Shown: positions 35,269 through 47,715 of the stretch, piece after piece
How the letters are laid out: every line of letters begins with the position of its first letter
Numbering within the stretch: position 1 is the stretch's first letter
Source: Mortierella alpina
Lineage: Eukaryota > Mortierellomycota > Mortierellomycetes > Mortierellales > Mortierellaceae
NCBI GenBank assembly: GCA_029449245.1
Contig: JANATF010000011.1
Coordinates: forward strand, 1,240,001 to 1,304,000
Direction of reading: 5' to 3'
DNA length: 64,000 bases
The notes under the pieces: generated by a model
The model's input: only the letters and a program-made list of their open reading frames with translations
What the model was told of the DNA's origin: nothing
Databases searched by the model: none
Made by a program: the position numbers and the translations under genes

Positions 35269-36812
35269 TTAAGCTTCATCATTGCCATCTCCTTGCCAGA
35301 GTCCATATCGCTTTCCTGGTGTTGTCTGCCACAGTCGAATGGTTCCGTCCTCTGAGCCAGTAGCGTACAATTCTCCATCGGGGCTGTAACTGACGGTGTG
35401 CACAGGACCGTGGTGACCCTTGTAGACTTCCAGTTCACGACCCGATTCAAAGTCATAGATGCGGACCCACAGATCCGAGGAACCTCCAGCAACAAAGCGT
35501 GTATGGTTCGGGTGAAGGGAGACTGCAGAGACGTCGTACTCAGTCTTGATGTGCTTCCTTAACGTGTACCTAAAGTGAGAGCAAATAAGAAAAGGAAACT
35601 GGACTTTTTAAAAACAATTCTATCTTGACACCTTACAGGCAATCAAGCGCCACCACTAAAAAGAAAGGGCAACGAAGTTCTTTCTACAATGAGAAGGTAT
35701 ATCATACGTTTGAGCATCCCAAAAGTAGACAGATTTTCCTGTGGTTGAGGTGATGTACTGTCCGTCTGCAGACAGTTCCATAGAGGCAATAGGTCCGTCC
35801 ACCTTGCAAGAGTGAACCTGGTTGAACGTGCGGGGATCCCACACCCTAGAGTAGACGGAAGAAAGTAGGGGAAAAAAAGTGCCAGAGGTACATGCGTCAA
35901 TGAATGAATCCAAAATACAGCCAACACTGATGCAAATAACAGGTCGATTGTCTTTCGCCTCTCGTTTCACATGCTCTCTCTTGTCTGTCTCTCTTACCTG
36001 ATCTCCTTATCGTCACCCGAGCTGAGGATCATATTCCGTGCTCCATCCCATACGACATTCCGGATAACGGAGGTGTGACCCTCGGCGGTTAACAAGGGCT
36101 GTCCTGCCAGATCGGGCCTGTTCAGATCAAAGATCCTTAGTTTCTTTTCCATGCCCCCTGTAACAATGCGGCTGCCGTCGCCCGAAAAGTCGCATCCGCG
36201 GACGATATGCTGATGAGGAAACGAGTGCAGAATGTCACCAGTATATGTGTCCCACACCTTGCTAAAAAAAATGGTTTTCAAAAAGACAATAATCGAGACA
36301 GGGAGAAAGAGAGAGAGAGAGAGTCAGTGCTTGTCCTGTCAAGGATAACAAGAAGGGGTGAACCCGATAGCGCAAACAAAAGCAAAAAAAGGATCGAGTA
36401 TGCCAACACATCATTAAGAAAAGAACCTACGCAGTAAAGTCGGCCGAGGCAGTGACGGCCTTGGTGACATCGGTGCTCATGCGCGCACTCCAGACGGCGC
36501 CCTTGTGTCCAATAAAGGTTCCAATCCAGTCTCCAGTCTGTCCATCTCTAAGCATGGGATTACCATCTGCAGTACAGCAACAAAAGAAGTCAAAACGAAG
36601 GAGAGAGCCCCCCATGTCTGTTAGGTTGGTGGATTGTGTGAACCTGTTGGCAGAGCCTTGTCTCTGATGTTGACCATGGCCATACCTTTGCAAGCACTGA
36701 TCATGTAGTAGGAGCCATCGGACATGACTCGCGAGAACTGGAGGTCGACGACTGGACGGGTGTGGCCAGAGCATGTCAGCGGGATGGCGCGTGGGGTGGA
36801 TGCCATGGACAT
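35269..36812 (-). CDS. WD40 protein STRAP/unrip
   Basis: STRAP (serine-threonine kinase receptor-associated protein, unrip) is a seven-bladed WD40 protein linked to the SMN complex and translation. Five exons with consistent phases cover about 36812-36691, 36571-36431, 36261-36000, 35850-35706 and 35570-35269, about 325 residues. The start is 'MSMASTPRAIPL' (a second Met lies two codons later), followed by 'LTCSGHTRPVVDLQFS'. Blade signatures include 'FIGHKGAVWSARM', 'AKVWDTYTGDILHSFPHQHI', 'SSGDDKEIRVWDPRTF' and 'GSEDGTIRLWQTTPGKRYGL'. The final Trp-Gln segment is typical of STRAP rather than of generic WD proteins. Introns contain GA repeats. Confidence 0.9.
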
Positions 36813-37400
36813 AATAAAGAGATGGTATAGTGTTTGATGTGTGCGATGGGTGTGCGATGGGTGTATCCAGCTGCAAGACAGGGGTGGCGACGAGAGATAG
36901 AGAGAGAGAGAGAGAGAGGAAACAAGCCGGCTGTGTGAGGAGAAGGCGGAGAAGGACGAGAAGGACGAGGAGGAAGGTCCAGCAGACGAGATGAAGGCGC
37001 GATGGGGACACAGGGGATGGAGGGGAGAGCAGGGAGTGGAAGAGAGAGAGAGAGAGAGAGAAGAGAAAGAGAGAGAGAGAGAGAGAGAGGGGACGAGGAC
37101 GACCAGGAGGTGGAGGTCAGACTACTGGTCGAGCGACCACAGGGCGGACAAACAAGGTTGCGAGGTGCAAGCCACTGCCTCAGACGGATATGGGGTCAGG
37201 GGGGACGCGGGCGGGAGTGATGTCCTTGTCTCGCGTCGAGCATGGGCCCGGAGCACTTCCAGGCCAATGCGAGCAGATACAGCGTGTGGGGTTTTATCTT
37301 TTTACTGATTACGAGCGTCTATGGTACATCTGAGAGAGAGAAGAAAGAGAAAAAGAAAAAAAAGAACGTGCAGGATGTGTCGACCTCCATGGACACGGCC
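36813..37400. repeat. GA-microsatellite-rich region upstream of STRAP
   Basis: (GA)n runs lie near 36894-36919, 37039-37060 and 37069-37089, with another in a STRAP intron near 36308-36323. The stretch lies between the STRAP start and the mucin-like stop and contains no supported gene. Confidence 0.7.
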
Positions 37401-39257
37401 TCAGTAGCCCTGCGGGGCCCGTGGAGCCTGCCCACTGCCACCGTAATACCCAGCATCATACCCACCACCATTGTATCCGCCATAATGGCCAGTCGGTGCG
37501 CTCGACGGCGGGTAAGGGTCCACGTAGGGCGTCGTGGGCCGCCCGCTGTTGCCACCAATGACCGACAGCTCCGTCTCCTCATACATGCCATAGTTCCCAG
37601 CATGTGCACCTCCGTACCGCTCCTGAACATAATGGTTGTTGTTGTAGTAATCGCCTCCTCCTCCTCCTCCTACCACGCTACCGTCCTTACCCGCATAGTA
37701 CGCATCTTGCGATCCCTGTCTAGACAAGTTGGCACCAATGTGTCCTGGGTTGGGCGTGGGTGGTCCTTCCCCCAGCTCAAGGTATCCCTTCCGAGGGGAT
37801 GCAATGGGGTCTCCACTTCGGTCGAAATTCTCTGCTAGCGTCGCTGCCATCTCCTTGTTCCTGCGCTGGCGTTCACGGCGGTTGAGCGTGCAGCGGAAAG
37901 CCATGATGGCCAAACCAATTACAAATACGCCTCCTCCGAGTGCAGCACCAATAGGTACAAGTACATCACTGCCATTATCCTTTGGCGACTCTCCCGTAGG
38001 CGATGCTGTTTCTGTTGCCGTTCCTGTTGTTGTCAATGGACCAACCGAGCTCCTTGAGGTACCACCTGCGGTCGAGGTGTGCGTGACCACGGCAGCAGAT
38101 GAGGGGGTAGTTGCTGTTATAGCAGCTGTAGTCGCGGTGGGTGTAGAGGCCGTGGTAGGCGCGGTGGTTTGAGTTGCGCTCGACTTGGAGGGCGATTAGA
38201 ATGTTGAAAGAAAGAATACGTAGCTGGTCAGGTACAAGCTCGAGACAGGGGAGTATTAACGTTTGTCAGAAAAAAGAATATTCTAAAATCGCTCTCTCGC
38301 TCTCTCTCTCTCTCCCACTCCCACTCTCCTCTGTGCTTATTTCCGCTCTCTCGTTCCTTCTGTTCTTCATTCAGCCACGAGTTCAATGATACATGAACGA
38401 GACCAGGAGGGGGAGGGTTATTGATGACTTACAGGAGTGTGCGTGGGATCAGCCGGCGGCAGCAATTGACGCCTATCGAGCTCAACTAGGCCGTGATGCT
38501 TCGGCAATGGCCAACGTGGGTATTCCGTGCCTAAGGCCCTGCGCTGAGCCTAGCATCAGAGTGAGCAAAGAAATAGTGATAGGGAGGACAAAAAAAGAAC
38601 TGTGTGTAAGTTGCGTGTAATTTACACAATTGGCTAATGGCAGTCGTACTCGATCGGAATTAGCCGCACGAAATATGCGCCCTGCTGACCCCCTTCGTGT
38701 GTGCAACAGCCCAGGAACACAACGGGTTAACGGCTATAGAGTAGACCCTCAGTCCACCTCTCTTTCCCATAATTCTTAAGGTCATAGGGCATAGCGATGC
38801 TTTCGAATGCGTCAAAAGTCGAAAGGAACGCAGGAATCAGGAAGGACCGAGGTTGGGTGCTCTCTGGCTCTCATGCTCGCTCTCGTTCTTGCTCTCCAGA
38901 TACATTCCTGATGCAGTGGCAATGGGGCGACGATTGAGAGGGAGAGAGACATGAGAGGGGTGGCTCTGTCTCTGTCTCTGTCTCTGGGCCCCAGGTGAGC
39001 GAGAGGAACAGGGTAACAACCACGTATTCCTAGTTCGCGGGTCCTGGCCCATACAGCATCAACCTGTACGCCAAGTCGTGATGATGTTGGAGTCTAGTCG
39101 GTAAGGCGAAAGCTTATTGCCAACTTACATTGGTCTCACTTTGGTATGCGGATAGAGCATCGGACGATGGAACAAGGGTGAGGGTGCAGAGGAGGAGTGA
39201 AAGCAAGGCCAGTAGCAGCTGCGAGCTGCGACCACTGGCGGGGAGAATGAACGCCAT
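37401..39257 (-). CDS. Mucin-like type I membrane protein with Gly/Tyr-rich tail
   Basis: Three exons, 39257-39129, 38549-38433 and 38183-37401, all phase 0, give 342 residues. Exon 1 encodes a signal peptide ('LLLALLSLLLCTLTLVPSS'). Exon 2 (117 nt, good GTAAGT donor) encodes a Pro-rich juxta-signal segment. Exon 3 starts with a Ser/Thr/Ala-rich ectodomain likely to be O-glycosylated. One membrane helix follows ('VPIGAALGGGVFVIGLAIMAF'), then a basic stop-transfer 'NRRERQRRNKE' and a cytoplasmic tail ending in Gly/Tyr/Pro-rich repeats ('GHYGGYNGGGYDAGYYGG'). The layout resembles fungal cell-wall sensors (WSC/MID-like or Msb2-like), but no WSC cysteine domain is present. It is unrecognised at family level. 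Exon 2 is my inference. Confidence 0.7.
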
Positions 39258-40535
39258 GTGTCTCTTGGCAGAGGAAGAGCAAGGGTTAGAGCCAGTATCA
39301 GGCTGACAATCAGAGAAAGTGAGGTGGAATTGAAAGCTGACGGTCCCAGGGGTAGGGAAGTGGGTAGGATAGCACAGACGACGAGAGGGGATGAGAAGAA
39401 CTGAGAGAGGATGATGTTGAGATGCTGGGAAATGATGAAGCGAGTGGACGCAGAAATGGGCAATGGTCAATTGGCAAGGCGAGAAGGGGCGGGGATGAAG
39501 GAGTGTCGAGACGGAAGGGAAGGAGGTGTGCACACAAGAGAGAGAGAATGAAGAAGAGTCTGCCTGTGTTTTTTATTCCCGCTCTCAGCCCGTCTGATCG
39601 TCTTGCCAGTCGGCCACTGTTGCACGTTGTGCAAGAACAGCTTGACCTGCGCACTTTGCCCACCAGCGAGAGCGAGGAGTGAGGAGCGAAATGGGCTCTC
39701 GTTCTCACTTTTTCAGTTTCGTCGCTGCTCGTTCCTGGCTGCTCGCCATTGCGCGAATGCCATTGGCCAGAGACACACGCGGTGAGGTGGATCTGGCTGG
39801 CGAGCACAGCTAGGGAGGGTCGACTACGGGCGTAATTGCAGTTACACAGGGTAGCCTGGACTGCTTTGCCTCCCCCATAGGCCCATATGGCCCCCTCACC
39901 CTTTTCCAATGTGTCCACATTTCTCTTTCTTCCTTCAGCCCATTCCACTCTGCACACCACACACAGCGACACATCCTCCACCTTCACACTTTCACCTTTA
40001 CCTTCACACCTTCACCTGCACTCCAACTCGCGCTCTTCTTGGCTCCAGCAATCTGTGCACCTCACCTCCCCTACCGCCCCGTCCAACCACACTCCAAGTG
40101 TCTGCATCCCTCTCATTCACTGCCCCACCCACGCCTACAGCAAGCACATTGTTCTGCAGACTTACATGACCACCCTGGACGCCGTTCTTGCTTCGCTGGT
40201 ATTGAACTGTATGTATTCAAGTCTCCCCCTCTCACACCCTCCCTGCCATCTCATGCCTGTCCACCCCTCGCATGAGCCCATGCACCCTCCACACGGCCGT
40301 ATGGCAGTGCATGCTACCTTGGCCCGAGGCTAATTCCCAAACGCCCGTTTCTTGTTGCCACCATCTTGGTCAACGGAATTCCTTTCTTCCAAACGAACTA
40401 GCAGGCACCAGGCCACTCGCGCGATAGGACCTCTCTCAAGAGCGCCCATTCAACCTGAGAGACGCACGTCAAGGTGAACGCGGCCAGTTGTGTTCCCGAG
40501 TAGCACGAGCGGCATACTAAGCAAACAAAGAAACC
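39258..40535. other. Intergenic region, CT-rich toward the right
   Basis: It separates divergent genes. The stretch 39890-40330 is rich in CT/CA on the plus strand and looks like a long 5' leader of the gene starting at 40536. Open frames there are low-complexity. Confidence 0.45.
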
Positions 40536-43500
40536 ATGCCCTCACGAACCCCATACTCGTTCACGCCTTCCTCGTCATCCTCTGCCTCATCCTCCGCCTC
40601 GTCATCCTTTATTCCGTTCTCCAACCTCGGCCTGCACAACAGAGAGCTCTTCAATAGTAGTTTCAACAGCAATGGTGTCAGCACCATAGCGGCAGCCGGA
40701 GGTGGCCCGGGCGATCCGAATAGTTTGGGAGCACTAGGGGGAAGCTCCAGTCGGGATGAATTCGAGCAGGTCTCGTACACTCCAATATACCCTTCCTACT
40801 CGAGCTCATTCTCCAACAGCTCGTTGGAATTGCACGAGTCACTCTTGCTCGCTATTCGCGAAAGGCAGCAACAGCAGTTACTGCAGCTCCAGTTACAGCA
40901 GCAACAACACCAACAACACCATCAACATCAACAGCAACAAGTGCATAGCAGTAGCGCCACACCCCCTTCTGCCTCAGCACTGTTGGACAGTGAATCTGTA
41001 CCAACGGAGGACCATACACTTAATGAGGCAGCGGGGGAACTGCAGGATTTACAAGCGCGACCGCTCCAGGTACAGGTCGCTACCCCGACTGTTGGTGGCC
41101 TCGATGCGACCATGCGACTTCTCTCCGACTCTCCGCTGGTCCGCGCAGCAGAGTCGAACGATCGCAGCGTGACCTCGGACGAGACTCTCGATGAAATTCA
41201 CGCCCAGTCCACTCCACAAGGCACTCGCGCACCTCCGAGCTGGATTTCCTCTCCTAACAGAACCTCTGCGCTCGCTATGCCTCCACCCATTCATGGTCCC
41301 AGGCGCTTAACTCTCAACGGCTTTGACCAGGCTCCAGAGCAGGGCCAAGCAACGGAACATAGGCAGGATCTGATGAGCGACCAAAGCGAGCGCGGACGAG
41401 CGACAGACTCTGGCCAGTTACTGTTGGCGCAACCACTTACAATCGACCACGACCTGACCGAGGTCCCTGAGACGAGCTTTGCACCGGCGAGACCCCTTCC
41501 CCCGCCGTCGCCACTGTCATTGGACCCCGATATCGACAGCAACAACCGTTATGCATATTTCCACGGGAACCAGGACGTCTATTCTGACCACTCCAGCAGG
41601 AGAGAAGACCGGCAGAGCCACGCTAACGATCCCCCTTTGCCAAACCAACATGTCTTGAATGTCCAGACAGGACCGTATCTCACTGGCTCGCACTTGGCAC
41701 TATCGCGCAGCCTTGCATCACTTCAGGACTCACTCGTCGCAAGATCCTACAGCGATCTTTCCTCTCGGGCACAAGAGACTGCTCCGCAGCCGTTCGAACC
41801 TGAAGTTGCTGGCAATGACAGGAGCGCGGAGAGTCAGCACGCCTCAATACCAATAGCACAGACATCTTCCGACACAATGTACAATCTTGCTGACGGTGTC
41901 TTGTCAGTGCTTACACTGGTAACGGCACCGCGCAGTGCTTTGCCTCGCAGGAGATACACCACACGCGACTATTCGTCAGGCTCAGTTTCTTCTGACGACT
42001 GGTTGAACCACCCCGACGTGGTAGCTCTCAACAATACAGGGACAGTAACAGTATCAGCGGACCCCACTTTCCGAGACAGCGGAAATGTCCCGGCTCGTGA
42101 AGAAACGAATACATCGCTTGAAAACCAAGAGAATATTCCTCCCCAGTTTCCTCACACACTTGCAGCGGCGGTCGAGAATACGCCAGACAATAACAGCGCT
42201 GGGCTCACGATCGGCGCTGCAGTGAGCTCCTCCTTTTCGGCGATGGAAACTCCTCGTGCTACAAGAGAACCCCCTTTGCAGTCTCAAGCATTGAGGCAAC
42301 ACAGCGAGACTTTTTTTGAAGAGGAAAGTCTGCAGCAGCAACAACAGGGGCAACAACAGCAACAGCAGGAACAGGAAGAAATGCATCAAACGATGGAGTC
42401 GTTGTCAGTTGATTCACTCTCGATTACAGCTGCAGAGGCAATCACCTCTACGGCTCTTTCCGACGTGACCTCCCGTAATGTTGAACAAGGGTCTTTGACG
42501 TCAAACACTCAAATAGTCGATGACAGGATCTCCCAGCAGGTGCAGGATGAACCCACTCGCATTGCAGACGCTGCACATCCCGACCGCCTTGGCTTACTAG
42601 GTCCGCTACTTTCAAGCACCCAGTCCGGTTCAGCAACTTATTCCGAGGGCTCGATGGACTTTTCGCTTCTAGGATCAACAAGACAAAGTTTCGATTCTTC
42701 GATTCTTTCGATGGCGTCGAGGATCCGTCAGGCGCGGCTGACAAGACTTTTACGACTAATGGGCGAACAGGACACTCCCGTCAGCTATGCGGAGCGCTAT
42801 CAATTGAACCGCTCCTTGCCTATCGACACGAGGAGTATGGTGAACCATGCTAGCGGTAGTCGAGGGACTAGCCGAGCAGGATCTTTAGAGGATGGCCTAC
42901 TTGACCTAGGTCCAGAGATAGATGCACACGACACTAATGGGGCAGAGGACGGTCGTGTTCAAACCCGAGGTCGGGACCCTGCTCAGCCTGCTCAGTTTTA
43001 CCCCATGCCGCATCCAACGTTTGCTGAAGTTCTGGACAGCAATGGGAACCCTATTGATTGCAGCAGCAGTGAATCTTACGCATCTTCATCCACGTCGTCT
43101 GTTGCGTCCCACGAAACTATTGAGGAACGTGATGAGGACTTGGAATGGATGGATGCTGTTGAGAGAAGGCGCAGGCGAAGAGCCCGGAGAGAACGGCCAT
43201 GGAGGAATAGAAGTTTCATTCGCGGTCACGGCCGATCGCGCGTTGTTAGCACGGGAACGGTGTTTGAGGGAACCGAGCACGTCTCTGAGACAGATACCCT
43301 CCTCGCAGAAAACTATCGATATCACTCTCTCAAGGCATCCTGGATAACGAACCCCAATGGCGAGAGTTGGAGCGACGAAGATGGCGATGATCCTCAGCGG
43401 ACGAGTTCACAGCGCAATTGGGATGTAGACGATAAGGATCCAGAGACAATTCTCATGAGGCGTGGGCAAGTGTCGCTCGGAGTCCTCCAGCCGAGTCTAC

Positions 43501-45136
43501 AGCACTACTATTCTTCGCATGGAGCCTATGGAGGAGGATCGGGACCAGGAGTAGGACCAGGAGTAGGATCTGGAGGACAAGGGAGCCTTTATTATATCTA
43601 CGGAAATGTCAGGAACCGCTATGGCGCAGATAGCGCCCGACGGCGTCGTGTTTTGTCCGAGATGACGGACCTGCTGCGAAGGGAGCAGGAGTGGGAGCGT
43701 GAGTTGGCGATGTACAGCCGTGAGGTTAACTCGCGACGGAGAGAGGGCAGTACCACCGCAACTGAACAAGCCGCAAGCGAAGAGACCTCGGCGCTTGGGT
43801 CCGAGCCCACGATCGGTACTGCAGCTGGGACAACGGTCGAATCCAGCGTGCTTGAGGAGTTTGCTTTGGAGAGCAGGAATCCCCCAGCGGATGAAGCTTC
43901 CCGGTTAACTGAAGGATTCAGAGAATATGAGCAAGGACATTCACATTACCTAGGCGAGTCATCCATTGGACTTGCTGGTCGTGCACTACCTAGGCCCAAC
44001 TCTTCATCTCTCGAACAGCACACTATGCCTCATATGCCTAGACAACGGGCGACAGAGCAGCAGCAGCAGCGCAATAGCAGCAGCGGCTTCCGGGATCAGG
44101 ACTATTCACATCGATACTCGAGCACTACATTTGTGCCCCCACCGTCGCAGCAGCACAGCCACTCCAACCAATCGATGGCACCAATGTCGCAGCGCATCTC
44201 GAATAATAGTGCCGCGCCCCTGTCCAGAAGCAATGGGTCTGGCTTCCGGACTAGCCATGATAGCAATGGGTTCCAGCACTTTAACTTGGCAGCATCACAT
44301 GCGTTTGCCGTACCCTCTTCACCCTCATCCACCGGATACATGACTACCGCTGCTTTGTCACTCCCCAGTGCACCGCCCGAGTCTGAGGTCACCAACACTG
44401 GATCTGCTTTCAGAAGCACCCACGCTTCACTCACAACGACTATGACAACGACTGCGACCACAACAACGAGCACTCGCACAACAACGGCAGCAGCTACCAT
44501 CATATCTGCTACTTCAACCCTGGATCAATTGGCCGGGGCAAGTTCACGACTCTCTACGGGGTCGGACTCTTCATCAATGGCTACATCCTCGACTACAAAC
44601 TACCCGCCATCATCAAACTCGACAGCCTCTTCCTCGACTGCGAATGGTATATCTTCATCTTTTGCCACGTCGCCAGTGTCATCTGCGGCCTCGCGTACTT
44701 CTTCTTCATTGAATGGCACTGATCGACGTCCATACTCGCAGTACTCGAGTCAACATCTCCCGCCACCGAACAACGCTCAACACCAGCATCATCAACACAA
44801 TCATTCGCGGCAGTTCCAATGGCGCACTCGGACGCGGGCATCCAACAGCCTGTATGTTAACTTTGAGGGCGGGACCCTGTTACCTGAGGAGAGGTGGCGC
44901 AGAGGAGAGGAAGAGATGATTGGGCGGTAAGTTTACGTCAGGACCCGTGTGTGCGTATGTGTTGTTGGCAAGCCATTGACGGATCAAGAGGCGAATGACT
45001 TATCCGATTGTATATAGTGCCATTGTGAAAGAATGAAAGAAAGAAAAAGTTGCCCCGGCGTGGGGATCTAGACCTGTTGTTTTTTCGTATTTTTTTTTTC
45101 AGGGTCCTAACGGCGCAATTGAGTGCGGATGCATAG
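40536..45136 (+). CDS. Very large low-complexity protein (1474 residues), unrecognised
   Basis: Exon 1 (40536-44926) is a single open stretch of 4.4 kb. A GTAAGT donor sits on its final stop, and a TTTCAG acceptor at 45102 leads to a 34-nt second exon ending 'RVLTAQLSADA' at 45136 (phase 2). Composition is Ser/Thr/Gln-rich, with a polyglutamine/His tract near residues 110-135, another Gln run near 600, and Ala/Ser/Thr homopolymers near 1310-1400. One conserved-looking island is basic-acidic ('RRRVLSEMTDLLRREQEWE', near residue 1035). Another is an Arg-rich helix ('WMDAVERRRRRRARRER', near 870). No membrane helix or signal peptide is visible. Function unknown; a scaffold or regulatory role is a guess. 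The C-terminal 'LYVNFEGGTLLPEERWRRG' looks like the best-conserved end. Confidence 0.75.
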
Positions 45137-47715
45137 TTCACGTCTCTTTGTCTTTGTTATTTTTTTACAGCCCTCCAGGGACATCCGGTGGTGCACTCAG
45201 TTGCAACGAGTATACAACAAAAAATCCCATACAGGGAATTCACTGCACGAAGAACGGCTCCGACGGAATGTTATGTGGTTTTTTTTTCCAGCAGAGAGGC
45301 AAATAGGAGGACAAGCCAGACAACAAACGCGCGAAGATCAAAAACAAGGGCTTAAAACGGTGGAATGGGACGGGAACTTGGGAAGAAGGCCATCCTGATC
45401 GCAGAAGGACTCTAGTGGCATGCAGTGCCCGATCCTTGCTCTGTCGTACTGTCGTAGTTGAATACAGTGTTGTGATGGTGCAGGAAGGGCAGTATGGCCC
45501 ATACATGTAGCAGGGTGTTCTCCAGGCGAAGTGAACAGATCGATTGTCATTGTGCTCGTGGACTCTGAACACATCCCCCAGCAGCTCATGTAGACGACCC
45601 TGCATTGTTTTTTTTCTCCCCCCCCCCCCCCTGTTCGAACGAGGATCACGAACAGTGAGGAAGGGGGCGACATCAAGCGCCGCAGCTGATAGGCGGATCA
45701 GTACGCGTGGTGTGTGCTTATGGCAGCGTTGCTCCTCTCATGCCCCCCCCCACTCCATAGATTCGCTGAGGTCTCTCTGTCTTTTACACGAACGAACGCA
45801 AGCGTATGGCATAAGCGCAAGGGATGCTCTGACTGGAGCTGGGTCTCTTGCATGCCTTGCTTCCCAGCCACACCCATTGGGCGCAACGGATGGACACAGA
45901 ACACAGCTGGCGCTTTGCATGAAAAGGTCGTGTAAACTTAGCGTATAAATACAAGAAGTGGACCAGATATAGCGTGCGAGGCAAGTCCGATCCTCGGTCT
46001 TGCAGGCAGTCCATGTACATGTTCATGTACAGAGATGTCCAGTGGCCGCTGGAAAAAAAAGGTCTGCCATGAACACAAGGTTCATGTGGAAGGAAGTTGC
46101 GGCTCCAGAAGTATTTTCTTCTTTCCCTTCCGAATATCTTGCCCAACGTTCCTACGGTTTAGCGCCTCCTGTAGGTGACTGGTCAGATGTATAGCCCCGG
46201 TACTTGTACACTTTGACCAAGAAAAGAAACTGAAAAAACTGCATCCGTTAAGAATGAAGCAGGGACATCAACAGCTTGGCTTACGATGGTCCCGGATCCC
46301 AGACCTTGTTGTGAAGTTCACAATCATCGCAGGCCACAAGTGAACGCCGATTGGTGCGCGCACAGAGGTACGAAAGAAGGCATGTTGTGCTGATAACAAT
46401 CTTCACAACTCTGTTTCTCCCTTGCTCCTGTGCATCTCAATAGAACTGCAAGGCTAAATGACAGCCGCGCGTCCACCGTAGTGCCAGAGAAGTGCCTTGC
46501 TGCAATCGTCTGGCTTTGAAAATGGGCGGTCCCAAGCTATTGGATGACCAGCCACGCTCGTCCAGCCCGAGTCAAGGACCATGAACAGCTTCTTCTGTTG
46601 CATCGCCCTGCCCGTGCATGAACGGGGTTTGTAGTCCATCAGCGACCTGCTCGTATTTATGTTTTACTATTTACCGACGGGTAACTTTTCTCTGAAGTCC
46701 TCCATTTTTGTACCGCGTCTATTTTTCTGTGTACAGGTGTATAATTTCTGTACTTGTGCTTCCACCATAAAATGAATAAGAGTCCTTCAAACCAGATTTT
46801 CTCCCACACGGCTACTCATCGATATACAAACAACATACAGTCGATAGAGTAGCACCCTACTTGCCAGCAGCACTCGAGATCAAATGAGCCGCCTTGGATA
46901 AACCGAGAGAAAAGATACCTACACGGGCGCAATCACGAAATGAATAAACACACATCCAGTAAAGCAACAATGAGTGGTCAAAGGGTAACCTTGTTGCCAA
47001 TGGTATTTGTTTCGTTTGCGCTAGGCTCCCTCCGTTTCATGAACAAGCGAGTGTATTGCGACCGCGTAAAGCGGACGGAAGAGTAAAGAGGGCCAGGGCA
47101 TATGCAGACACAAAGAAGGTTTTCTTTTTTTTTTTTGGCCGACCACCTGCACACAGTAGTGTCTCTGTGCGATGTATTCATGCATTCGCATGGCTGGTCT
47201 CTGGGATTGACAATTGTCGGCGGAGAGCGAGGGTTGGGAGCACATGTCCCAGGACCATGGCTTTAGTGAATTAAACAGAGCACACAGCCAGAAGCCCTGT
47301 CGTCGTTTTGCGTCGCCCTCCCTGCTCACTTCCGCCTCGTCACGCATTTCCTCCCCTCCCCTGCACCCATGGACCAACAGACGACTAAGCGCACACACAT
47401 CACAAACAACGACCTCGTTGTGTGTTTTTGCTCTCATGCACAAAAAAGCACCTGCGCTGGACTTTTTAAAGACGACCTGCAAGTAGCAGTAAACAAACGG
47501 GGTCCTCTTTCTTATATAACAGAGGCAAGTCCCCATCCTTCCCCTTTCTTGTCTTCCCCACCTTCCCTTTGCCCCACTTCCCGTCCCGTTTCGTCTGCCT
47601 TATCCACCCACTTTCCGCTTGGCTTGGTCCACTTCCCCACTACTCTATCCAACTATCACCAGCCATCCTTCCATCATCCATCCCCCAAGACTATAACACA
47701 ACACTGCACAAGAAG
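45137..47715. other. 2.6-kb region without a supported gene
   Basis: Contains a poly-C tract (about 45619-45632), a TATAAATA near 45943 with no convincing ORF after it, a poly-T near 47125, and a CT-rich leader at 47530-47700 for the next gene. Overlapping short frames on both strands show no family motif. A non-coding RNA cannot be excluded. Confidence 0.45.

Noticed and set aside
45338-46639. Several overlapping frames of 60-134 codons on both strands
   Set aside because: None has a motif, plausible start context or splice partner.
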